DNA of 64,000 nt, taken from the NCBI GenBank assembly GCA_003235365.1, contig QJWJ01000115.1, positions 18,831 to 82,830 of the forward strand, read 5' to 3'. The position numbers and the translations under genes are program-made. Below are positions 47,423-55,192 of the stretch, one piece after another. This stretch comes from Deltaproteobacteria bacterium. Its GTDB lineage: Bacteria > Myxococcota_A > Polyangia > Polyangiales > Polyangiaceae. The number at the start of each line of letters is the position of its first letter. Within the stretch, counting starts at the first letter, position 1. Below the pieces are notes generated by a model. The model searched no databases and was not told the origin of the DNA. It saw only the letters and a program-made list of their open reading frames with translations.

Positions 47423-48555
47423 GCGAGTACCTTCGGGTCAGGGCAACGGTTGCTGCCTACAGTGATCAAATGGTCGCTTTCGGGAGCAACGTGTCCCCAG
47501 GGTACGAACACAGCCCACCAGGTCAAGCAGGGCAACCGTTAATCCACTGGAAACACTGCGAGCACTGTCATGCAATGTATTGACTCAGAAACATTGCCCG
47601 AAGGTTCGAGTAGTGAACGTGCCGCGGAGAAACGCATTTGTAACTCGACGCGAGGCGGTTTACCGGCGCGACCTGGTCGCGCCACCTACCGGCAACAATT
47701 CGTCGACTGGAGCCCTGCCTGTGTTTCCAAGTGGTGATCTGGATGGCAGTCCGGAATGTTCGACCCGCGGGACGACGAAACACCTAGGAAAGGCTGGTTT
47801 CCCCGATGTTGCTCGCCATCGCCCAGCCTGTGTTCCTGCGCTGAGCGGGGCCGGGACGCCAGCACTGCACACCTCGTATCGCATCCGGTGGCCTCAGCCC
47901 CTGCCGTGTTCCGGGTGACACGCGTGACCCACACTCAGCAACGTCGGCGGCGAGCCCCCCGACGATCTGTAGCGCGACGAGGCGAGCAGCGAGCGGGCGC
48001 CTGCCGGGACGATGATTCGTGGGCCTCCACCCATGTCGCTCCAAGTGAAGGAACTGCCGACGTCGACGCAGGCAAAACCCCGACGACACACTTGGACTCG
48101 ATGCGTTCGCTCCGATGCTGGGAAGAAACGATGCCGACAACGTCACCAATGACCACGCACGCTTCGCGAAACACGCCATCGAATCCCGGTACGAACATTT
48201 TCTTCAACAGGAAACATGCCCACCGTCCGGCACTTCCGCCTCGTGACAACGACGTGAGTGTTTCCCTCAACACACGAGGAAGTAACGACGTGCACCAATC
48301 GGGGACGCGCGTTTCCGACAGATGTTCACCCGATACACGTCGGAGTTTCGAAACCCAACCCTAACCAAGTTTCCGCAATGCTCCCGACTCACGGCAACCG
48401 ATTTCTGATTGATCGACCTCGCGGCAGTAGTTAACTGGGCAACACCCGCACCACCGAAGCCCAGGCCTGTGTTCACCACCACACATCAACACCCGGGACG
48501 CAACAATCCGGAAGCAGAACGCGCATCGTCGCCAGTCAACGATGCCGTCAGTCCC
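47423..48555. promoter_or_regulatory. Long divergent control region between nrtA and the flavoprotein operon
   Basis: 1133 bases with no convincing gene; the small frames here lack the third-position bias of real genes. It carries five exact GAAACAC heptamers, on either strand, at 47550-47556, 47721-47727, 47777-47783, 48168-48174 and 48258-48264, plus close variants (GAAACAT) at 47588-47594 and 48211-48217. Four copies of a longer direct repeat, GCC(T)GTGTTYC, also occur. A weak sigma-54 match for nrtA reads 47546 to 47531 on the minus strand (TGG, ten bases, GC). The size and repeat content suggest several regulators control the nitrate genes. Confidence 0.55.
47717..48474 (+). repeat. Four direct repeats GCC(T)GTGTTYC
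   Basis: The copies are 47717-47728 (GCCTGTGTTTCC), 47826-47836 (GCCTGTGTTCC), 47903-47912 (GCCGTGTTCC) and 48465-48474 (GCCTGTGTTC). All point the same way, toward the flavoprotein operon. The first contains a GAAACAC heptamer on the other strand. Confidence 0.5.
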
Positions 48556-50541
48556 GTGCCTACCGACGTTGCAACCCAGGCAGAGGAGTCCAAGCCCCAG
48601 CTAGTGGTGGTGGGCAACGGGATGGTCAGTGCTCACCTGTGCAAGCAGCTCGTCCAGCGCAGCCTGCACCGGCACTACGAGATCACGGTGATCGGCGAAG
48701 AGCCGGTTCCAGCGTACGACCGCGTCCACCTCTCTGACGTGTTGCGCGGCAAGGCCATCGACAACCTGACCTTGGTGCCCCCTGCCTGGTATGCGGAGCA
48801 TGGGATCACACTCATCCTCGGGAGCGCCGTCCGCAGCTGTGACATCGAAAGAAAGCGCGTCGAAACGGCGGGAGGTTCGTACCGCTTCGACAAGTTGGTC
48901 TTCGCGACGGGGTCCTCCCCGATCATCCCCAAGCTTCCCGGGGTCGATTGCCCCGGCGTCGCCGTTTATAGGACTGCAAAGGACGCCGAAGGCCTGCGCG
49001 CGCTCGCCATCGACTGCCAATTCTCCCAGCGCCCGGCGGTGGTCGTGGGCGCGGGATTACTCGGTCTCGAAGCTGCGGCTGAGCTCGAGTCGTTGGGGTT
49101 GTCTATTGAGTTGATCGAAAGCGGTTCCCATCTCATGCCGCGCCAACTGGATGCGGAAACCTCCAAGCACCTCGAGTCGGCGCTCGCTCGAGCCGGCTAT
49201 CAGATCCACAAAGGCGTTCGCCTTTCTGGGATTTCTGGAGCCGCGCCCGAGCTGACGCTGCAACTGGGCGACGAGCAAACCATCGAAGCGTGCCTCGTGG
49301 TCATCGCGGCTGGAGTCCGCGCCCGCGACGACGTTGCCCGCGCAGCGGGGATCAACTGCGACTTGTTCGGAGGCATTCTCGTCGACGATGAGCTGTGCAC
49401 GTCCCAACCGGACGTCTATGCCGTCGGCGAGTGTGCCCGACACCGGGGTTTGAGCTTCGGACTCGTCGCACCGGGCCGACTGATGGCAGACGTACTGGTC
49501 CGACGTCTTGCGGGGGAGAGCGCCAACTTCGAGGGGACGATCACTAGTACACGGCTGAAGATCCCCCACCTCGAGCTGAATGTCGTCGGCGAAAGCAACG
49601 TTACCGATCTTGGCACGGAGCACCACGCGTGCACCGACGAAACCAGCTTTCGTAAACTGCTAGTCCGACGGGGCACAGTGGTGGGCGCCGCAGCGATCGG
49701 ACCTTGGCAGGAACTTCACCTCGCCCAGCAGGCGGTGGCTTCGAACAAGCGGATATCCAATCGGCAGCTGACGCGATTCACTCGGGGCGAACTCGTTTGG
49801 GACGGCTCAATCGTCAATCTCGCCACCTGGCCGGCGAACGCCGCGGTGTGCGCATGTACCGGAGTCACGTGTGGGTCACTTCGCGACGCCCGCGCTCGCG
49901 GCGCTACCAGTGCTGACGCGCTCGCCAAGGAGACAGGCGCGAGTACGGTGTGTGGCACCTGCCGGCCGCTGCTCGAGTCACTTTGCAGTGGCAAGGAGGT
50001 CGAAGCGACACGACCGCCACGCCATTTGACGATTGCCGGCGCGCTGGCGCTGCTGCTGACCGCTGGCGCCGTCATGTTACCTGCGGTTCCCCTTTCTCCG
50101 ACAGTCCAGTCCTTTCCTTGGGATGCGCTGTGGCGAGAAGAGTGGCTCAAGCAGACGACCGGGTTCGCTTTGGTGGGAGTGACGCTAGTTGGCCTCGCGG
50201 TCTCGCTGCGCAAGCGTGTTCCGCGACTTGCTCCGCTGCAGAAACTGTCGCACTCCGCTCTGCGCTTCGTCCACGTAGCAACCGGAGTGTTGGTGCTGTT
50301 GTTGCTGCTGGCCCACACGGGCTTTCGCAGCGGAGCGAATCTCGACGCTTGGCTCAATGCCGTCTTCTTGCTGGCGACGTTCGGCGGCGCGGCGGCCGCG
50401 CTCGCGGCAGGGCTCGAACGTTTGTTCATCGGAAGCTCCGGCGCCCGAGCGCGCAAGCTCACCACGCGCTGGCACATCTGGGCGACCTGGCCGCTACCGG
50501 CCCTGGTGCTGGCCCACGTCGTGAAGGTCTACTTCTTCTGA
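48556..50541 (+). CDS. NirB-like flavoprotein with [2Fe-2S] and membrane haem-b-like domain
   Basis: 661 residues from a GTG at 48556. The frame is open from a TTG at 48409, but that part has low third-position GC and carries a control repeat. Numbering from 48409: FAD fold VVVGNGMVSAHL (66-77), NAD(P) fold VVVGAGLLGLEAAAEL (211-226), second FAD motif DVYAVGECA (335-343), then a BFD-type [2Fe-2S] domain with C481, C483, C515 and C518. This equals the N-terminal half of NirB. The sulphite-reductase-like siroheme half is missing. In its place are five membrane helices (about 540-707) with His615, His622, His636, His689 and His703, candidates for b-haem ligands. It likely carries electrons from NAD(P)H into or across the membrane. 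25 bases separate it from the cytochrome gene. Confidence 0.8.
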   Translation: MPTDVATQAEESKPQLVVVGNGMVSAHLCKQLVQRSLHRHYEITVIGEEPVPAYDRVHLSDVLRGKAIDNLTLVPPAWYAEHGITLILGSAVRSCDIERKRVETAGGSYRFDKLVFATGSSPIIPKLPGVDCPGVAVYRTAKDAEGLRALAIDCQFSQRPAVVVGAGLLGLEAAAELESLGLSIELIESGSHLMPRQLDAETSKHLESALARAGYQIHKGVRLSGISGAAPELTLQLGDEQTIEACLVVIAAGVRARDDVARAAGINCDLFGGILVDDELCTSQPDVYAVGECARHRGLSFGLVAPGRLMADVLVRRLAGESANFEGTITSTRLKIPHLELNVVGESNVTDLGTEHHACTDETSFRKLLVRRGTVVGAAAIGPWQELHLAQQAVASNKRISNRQLTRFTRGELVWDGSIVNLATWPANAAVCACTGVTCGSLRDARARGATSADALAKETGASTVCGTCRPLLESLCSGKEVEATRPPRHLTIAGALALLLTAGAVMLPAVPLSPTVQSFPWDALWREEWLKQTTGFALVGVTLVGLAVSLRKRVPRLAPLQKLSHSALRFVHVATGVLVLLLLLAHTGFRSGANLDAWLNAVFLLATFGGAAAALAAGLERLFIGSSGARARKLTTRWHIWATWPLPALVLAHVVKVYFF

Positions 50542-50566
50542 TTGCTCCGAGGCGATTGATCGACTG

Positions 50567-51868
50567 ATGCAGCTCCTCGCCCCAACTCCCCTGTGGATCG
50601 CCTTGACGATCGGCATGCTCACCGCGGCCGGCGTTGGCATGTTCAGCGAGGGCGCGAGCCGTCGTGCCTTCCTCCCGGGAAAGACCAGCGCAGGACACTA
50701 CCAAATCGAGCTGGCGTGCGGCGAATGCCACACCGATTCGTTTACCAACTCCGACCAAATCCAAAGCGCTTGCCAGCGCTGCCACGGTGGCGAGCTCTCC
50801 GAAGCAGAGGATTCCCACCCTCGCACGAAGTTCACGGATCCACGCAATGCCGCGCGGGTAGAAGTGTTGGATGCGCGCTACTGCGTGACTTGCCACGTGG
50901 AGCACAAGGAAGAGCAGACCCGTGAGATGGGGGTCACCGTTCCTGAAGACTACTGTTTTCACTGTCACCAGGACATCGCAACGGAGCGGCCGAGCCATGA
51001 GGGAATGGCGTTCGACTCCTGCGACGACGTGGGGTGCCACAACTTCCACGACAACCGGGCGCTGTACGAAGACTACCTCATCAAGCACCTCGACGAACCG
51101 GCCCAACTCGGCCACCAACGATTCGGAAGTCTATCGAAAACCGAAACGACGACGCTCGAACGGGAAGCCCAAACGGCGGCAGCGTTGTCCGGCGAGGAGG
51201 GCCGAGCGTACGAATCCAGCGCCCACGGTCGAGCGGGGACGACCTGCAACGACTGCCACGCCGACGCCGAGAGCCAGGCTTGGCTCGCCAAGCCGAATCA
51301 GGACTCGTGCCGCGAATGCCATCGCCGAGAAGTCGACGGTTGGGAGCGGGGACGCCACGGAATGCGCGTTGCCGCAGGGCTGCCGCCAATGCGCGTCGGA
51401 GACGGGCGTGTCGAGCTCGCCTCCGAGCGCGCCCACGAATCGCTCGGATGTAACTCGTGCCACTCGGCACACGCCATGGATACGCGCAATGCAGCCGCGG
51501 AAGCCTGCCAGAGCTGTCACGTCGACGACCACACGAAAGCCTACGCCGACTCCAAACACGCCGCGCTTTGGAAGAAAGAACTCGAAGGAGTTGGCGCCCC
51601 AGGTACTGGGGTCAGTTGCGCGTCGTGCCACATGCCCCGGGTGGGCAGCGGGAACGACGGAGGGGTTTATGTTCAACACAACCAGAACGACAACTTGCGA
51701 CCTCGCGAGAAGATGATCCGCGGCGTGTGCTCACAATGCCACGGCGTCGAGTTCTCGCTCGCAGCACTATCGAACGACGACCTGGTGAAGAGCAACTTCG
51801 CCAGTGCACCTGCAACGCAGCACCAATCGATGACGCTCGTTCGGGCCAGACCCAGAGACGAGCAGTGA
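50567..51868 (+). CDS. Membrane-anchored undecahaem cytochrome c
   Basis: 433 residues, with an uncleaved-looking anchor helix (8-26) then a periplasmic body. I count ten CXXCH motifs (Cys at 51, 69, 106, 130, 227, 248, 295, 314, 351, 388) and one CX4CH (152-158, CDDVGCH), so about eleven haems. The second half, CASCHMPRV then about 32 residues to VCSQCH with a conserved His between (HNQNDN), resembles the octahaem HAO/nitrite reductase type. The CXXCK active-site motif of NrfA is absent. It could be the nitrite-reducing subunit fed by the flavoprotein or an electron carrier to another enzyme. Same operon, 25 bases from both neighbours. Confidence 0.82.
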   Translation: MQLLAPTPLWIALTIGMLTAAGVGMFSEGASRRAFLPGKTSAGHYQIELACGECHTDSFTNSDQIQSACQRCHGGELSEAEDSHPRTKFTDPRNAARVEVLDARYCVTCHVEHKEEQTREMGVTVPEDYCFHCHQDIATERPSHEGMAFDSCDDVGCHNFHDNRALYEDYLIKHLDEPAQLGHQRFGSLSKTETTTLEREAQTAAALSGEEGRAYESSAHGRAGTTCNDCHADAESQAWLAKPNQDSCRECHRREVDGWERGRHGMRVAAGLPPMRVGDGRVELASERAHESLGCNSCHSAHAMDTRNAAAEACQSCHVDDHTKAYADSKHAALWKKELEGVGAPGTGVSCASCHMPRVGSGNDGGVYVQHNQNDNLRPREKMIRGVCSQCHGVEFSLAALSNDDLVKSNFASAPATQHQSMTLVRARPRDEQ

Positions 51869-51893
51869 ACCCCAACAACAAGAAGGATACCCA

Positions 51894-52523
51894 ATGAACC
51901 CAATCTCATTCGTCCGCCGCACGGCACTGAGCTTGATCCGCACAGACGTTCGACGCTCCGCCCTGTTGGCTTCCGTAGTGGTCGGCGCCGCTGCCAGCTC
52001 AGCATCCTGCTCGAAGGGTGGTTCGGCTGCAGGTATCTCGCCGCAGTCAATGGCAGACGCTTTGCACGCTGTGATGGAGTCGGATCGAACCGTTTACACG
52101 AAGAACGTCGTCAACAGACTGCAGAACGTGGAGAACGTAATCAAGGCGAGTGAACACTGGCAAGACGACAAGGCACTCCCGCTACCGGCACAGATGTTCC
52201 GCATGGGGGCAGAGATGGTCAGTAAGAAGGACGCAGGGTTCACCTATGCCCTGCTCTCCGAGTGGCCCGTCAACAAGCAAAACGCCCCCAAGACGGACAT
52301 CGAAAAACAGGGGTTGAAGTTCATCGTCGAAAACCCGGGAAAGAACTTCTACGGGGAGGAGGAGCTTGGCGGCCAAAAATACTTCACCGCCGTCTACGCA
52401 GACAAGGGCGTCGCTGAAGCGTGCATCAAGTGCCACAACGGCCACAAGGACTCACCGCGCAAGGACTTCAAGATGGGAGACGTCATGGGTGGCGTCGTCA
52501 TCCGCATTCCCATCTCCAGCTGA
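51894..52523 (+). CDS. Tll0287-like (DUF3365) monohaem c protein
   Basis: 209 residues. N-terminal export signal ending near ASC, perhaps a lipoprotein, though the lipobox is poor. The body has the Tll0287/DUF3365 pattern: FRMGAEMVS and YALLSEWPVNKQNAP, then EACIKCHNGHKDSPRKDF with one CXXCH, and the closing GDVMGGVVIRIPI. These haem-binding domains often act as sensors or small redox proteins. In this operon it may sense or buffer NO or redox state. 25 bases after the cytochrome. Confidence 0.85.
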   Translation: MNPISFVRRTALSLIRTDVRRSALLASVVVGAAASSASCSKGGSAAGISPQSMADALHAVMESDRTVYTKNVVNRLQNVENVIKASEHWQDDKALPLPAQMFRMGAEMVSKKDAGFTYALLSEWPVNKQNAPKTDIEKQGLKFIVENPGKNFYGEEELGGQKYFTAVYADKGVAEACIKCHNGHKDSPRKDFKMGDVMGGVVIRIPISS

Positions 52524-52581
52524 AAACCGCCACAAACCTCAACCCTCATCCCCGCCAACCAGCCCACAACAAGAGGTCATC

Positions 52582-52995
52582 ATGCTCACAGAACAACAAA
52601 AGTCCCTGGTCCAGTCGAGCTGGGCAAAAGTCGCCCCGATTTCCGAGACCGCTGCTCAACTATTCTATTCGAAGCTCTTCGAGCTCGATCCTGCCGTCAA
52701 GCCACTGTTCAAGTCCACCGACCTGAAGGAACAAGGCGAGAAGCTCATGAAGACGCTAACGCTCGCAGTGAACAGCTTGAACAATCTCGAGACACTCGTT
52801 CCGATCGTTCAACAGCTCGGGAAACGACACAAAGAGTACGGCGTTACCCCATCACACTACGACACGGTCGCCGCCGCCCTACTCGACACGCTCTCCAAGG
52901 GCCTGGGTGATGACTTCACCCCCGACACGAAGGCCGCCTGGGTCGAGACGTACACTGTGCTGAGCAAGACCATGATCGACGCGGCCGAGTACTGA
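52582..52995 (+). CDS. Single-domain bacterial globin (Vgb/flavohaemoglobin-like)
   Basis: 137 residues from the ATG at 52582, after AGAGG. It fits the globin domain of flavohaemoglobins and Vitreoscilla haemoglobin: LTEQQKSLVQSSWAKV opening, CD1 Phe in PLFK (F43), and proximal His in LGKRHKEYGV (H83). No reductase domain follows, so an external reductase is needed. Such globins bind O2 or NO and protect against nitrosative stress, a likely by-product of nitrite reduction. It ends the operon; a large hairpin follows its stop. Confidence 0.9.
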   Translation: MLTEQQKSLVQSSWAKVAPISETAAQLFYSKLFELDPAVKPLFKSTDLKEQGEKLMKTLTLAVNSLNNLETLVPIVQQLGKRHKEYGVTPSHYDTVAAALLDTLSKGLGDDFTPDTKAAWVETYTVLSKTMIDAAEY

Positions 52996-53398
52996 CACGC
53001 CAACTCGATGGGGATACCGCCGAACCGTCTATCGCTTCGGCGGCGCTCCCAGGGGCATGAACGCGCCAATGCCCCTGGGCGCTTACCTGAGCTCCCGAAG
53101 CGAGCGTCGGCTGCTCGAACCGACGGAAAACGCTGTGATCGCAGTGTTTCGAACTGGTAATGCATTGGACCACCCAGCCGAACCATGGTTTCCGGTTGGT
53201 TTCCCAAAGTATCGCCAATGTTTTGGCAGTGCGTCTCGAGTGACACGAAACACTTCAACGCGGTCAGTTCATTTCGGGAACTGATCTTGGTGGTTGCCCA
53301 AACAGAACATTTCCCGCTCGTTTCATTTCGTCGGGTCATTAGTCGTTGCTGAAGGGGTGAGTTTGTTTCAGAAGGAGGACCGAAGTCTGGAACTCCCC
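52996..53398. promoter_or_regulatory. Control region ahead of narK
   Basis: 403 bases without a gene. It contains the structured element at 53032-53103, then two GAAACAC heptamers facing each other (53144-53150 minus, 53247-53253 plus). A strong purine tract, AGAAGGAGG, lies at 53370-53378, 20 bases from the ATG of narK; a CTG at 53387 would be at ideal distance. Confidence 0.5.
53032..53103 (+). terminator. Two-stage stem-loop after the globin gene
   Basis: Outer arms TCGCTTCGG (53032-53040) and CCGAAGCGA (53095-53103) enclose a perfect 11-base inner stem, CCCAGGGGCAT (53048-53058) with ATGCCCCTGGG (53069-53079), loop ten bases. It starts 36 bases after the globin stop. No T-run follows, so it may be a 3' stabiliser, terminator or small RNA rather than a classic terminator. 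Confidence 0.5.
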
Positions 53399-54868
53399 AT
53401 GAGCAATCGAATCAATCTTCTGGCACTGCGCGACCCCAAGGTGTTCACCTTACACCTGTCATGGATCGCGTTCTTTCTGACCTTCGTCATCTGGTTCAAC
53501 CACGCACCGCTGCTTGCGTCGATACAGAGCTCGCTGGGCCTGAGCGACGCTCAGGTCAAGGCGCTGATGGTGCTCAACGTTGCATTGACGATCCCGTCTC
53601 GCATCGTCATCGGGATGCTCGTCGATCGCTTCGGGCCCCGACGCACCTTCAGTAGCCTGCTGATCGCCGCCGGTGCAATGTGCCTGTTCATGGCCACAGC
53701 CGACAGTTTCGCCCGCCTTGCGCTCAGCCGCTTCTTGCTCGGCTTCGTCGGAGCGGGGTTCGTGATCGGGATCCGCCTGGTCGGCGAATGGTTCCCAGCC
53801 AAGCAAGTGGGTATCGCCGAGGGTGTCTACGGCGGGTGGGGGAACTTCGGTTCCGCCGCCGCAGCGATGACGCTGCCTACGCTGGCATTGGTCTTCGGGG
53901 GCGAGGACGGATGGCGATACGCGATGGGCACGACCGGTGTGATTGGCATGCTGTACGCACTGCTGTTCTTCTGGAAGGCACGGGACACCCCCAAAGGCTC
54001 GACCTACTTCAAGCCGAAGCGTAACGGTGGGTTGGAAGTCACTTCGAAGCGCGACTTCTACTTTCTCATCGCGATGAACGTGCCCATGTACGGCGCGCTC
54101 GGGCTGCTGACTTGGAAGCTCGGACCAAGCAACCTCCGCTTGCTCGGCGAATCGTTGATGGCCCCGGTATTCGTCAGCCTCGCGGCACTCTTCGCCTTCC
54201 AAACCTGGCAGTTGTTCCGCGTCAACCGCCACGTGTTCGAGACTGAAGTTCCCGCGCTGCACCGCTACTCCTTCAAGCAAGTTGCGATCCTCGACATCGC
54301 TTACCTGGTGAGCTTCGGCTCCGAGTTGGCCGTGGTGTCGATGCTGCCGCTGTTCTTCCTGCAGACCTTCACTGGCCTCGACCAGGTCCAAGCAGCACTC
54401 TTGGCGTCGGGCTTCGCATTCATGAACCTCGCTGCGCGCCCGGGCGGCGGCTGGCTCTCGGACAAGTTCGGTCGCCGCAAGACGCTGATGATTCTGATCA
54501 CCGGGTTGATGTTCGGGTATTTCCTCTTGAGCCGCGTGAACGGCGGGTGGCCAGTCGCGCTGGCGGTAGTTGCGACCATGTGCTGCTCGTTCTTCGTCCA
54601 GGCGGCAGAGGGCGCCGTCTTCGCCATGGTTCCGCTGGTGCAGCGCCGCATGACTGGTCAGATCGCCGGCATGGTTGGCGCATTCGGCAACGTGGGCGGT
54701 GTGCTCTTCCTCACGGCCCTGTCGATGGTCAGCTACTCGGCATTCTTCTTGGTCATTGGCTCCGCTGCGGCAATCGCCTTGGTGTGCGCCTACTTCCTGG
54801 ATGAGCCCCAGGGGCACATGGCAGAGGTTCGGGAGGACGGCACGGTCGAACTGCTCGAGGTCGCCTAG
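53399..54868 (+). CDS. narK: Nitrate/nitrite MFS transporter
   Basis: 489 residues, twelve or more helices, MFS fold. The nitrate signature is plain: [18 protein letters not shown], and a second Gly-rich segment [18 protein letters not shown], both found in NarK/NasA proteins, with Arg in the helix preceding each (conserved substrate-binding residues). It moves nitrate in or exchanges nitrate for nitrite. The frame extends 35 codons upstream through non-homologous sequence. The best Shine-Dalgarno match sits far from this ATG, so the start may be the CTG four codons earlier. A hairpin follows. Confidence 0.92.
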   Translation: MSNRINLLALRDPKVFTLHLSWIAFFLTFVIWFNHAPLLASIQSSLGLSDAQVKALMVLNVALTIPSRIVIGMLVDRFGPRRTFSSLLIAAGAMCLFMATADSFARLALSRFLLGFVGAGFVIGIRLVGEWFPAKQVGIAEGVYGGWGNFGSAAAAMTLPTLALVFGGEDGWRYAMGTTGVIGMLYALLFFWKARDTPKGSTYFKPKRNGGLEVTSKRDFYFLIAMNVPMYGALGLLTWKLGPSNLRLLGESLMAPVFVSLAALFAFQTWQLFRVNRHVFETEVPALHRYSFKQVAILDIAYLVSFGSELAVVSMLPLFFLQTFTGLDQVQAALLASGFAFMNLAARPGGGWLSDKFGRRKTLMILITGLMFGYFLLSRVNGGWPVALAVVATMCCSFFVQAAEGAVFAMVPLVQRRMTGQIAGMVGAFGNVGGVLFLTALSMVSYSAFFLVIGSAAAIALVCAYFLDEPQGHMAEVREDGTVELLEVA

Positions 54869-55192
54869 CCGTCACCACCCGGGCGCAGCACACAAGGCGA
54901 CCTGCGCCCGGTTCGCGAGGCGCGGACTGCTCAGTCGTCCGTCCGCGAAGAGAAGAAGCAGCGTCTGGCGAGTACCTCAAGCAGGTCCACCAGATGCTGC
55001 TTTGCCTTTTCCGTCGAACGCAACTGCAGACCTACAGAGACGAACACCACAGCCTTCCATGCGCAAGACTCCACCCCGCGGGGAGAATATGAACCCCGAG
55101 CGACCACGCCGGACCGGAGAGTTTGTCCTCACGCGGACGGCGATTCGGCCCCCACCCCTTCTTTCGGGTGATCCGTGGTAGGGTCCGGCGCG
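54869..55192. other. Intergenic stretch after narK
   Basis: 324 bases between narK and the phosphatase/kinase gene. Apart from the hairpin at 54879-54911 I see no further feature. Confidence 0.35.
54879..54911 (+). terminator. Hairpin after narK
   Basis: CCGGGCGCAG (54879-54888) and CTGCGCCCGG (54902-54911) form a perfect ten-base stem with a 13-base loop, 10 bases after the narK stop. Confidence 0.65.

Noticed and set aside
47580..47918. 112-codon frame in the nrtA control region
   Set aside because: No ribosome site, no codon bias, and it carries the repeated control motifs.
48556..50541. Calling the flavoprotein nirB
   Set aside because: The siroheme/[4Fe-4S] reductase half is missing and is replaced by membrane helices.
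50567..51868. Calling the multihaem protein NrfA
   Set aside because: The CXXCK catalytic haem motif is absent and the haem count is eleven rather than five.
53459..54817. 452-codon open frame antisense to narK
   Set aside because: It mirrors the coding bias of narK, has a Gln/His/Arg-rich low-quality translation and no family features.
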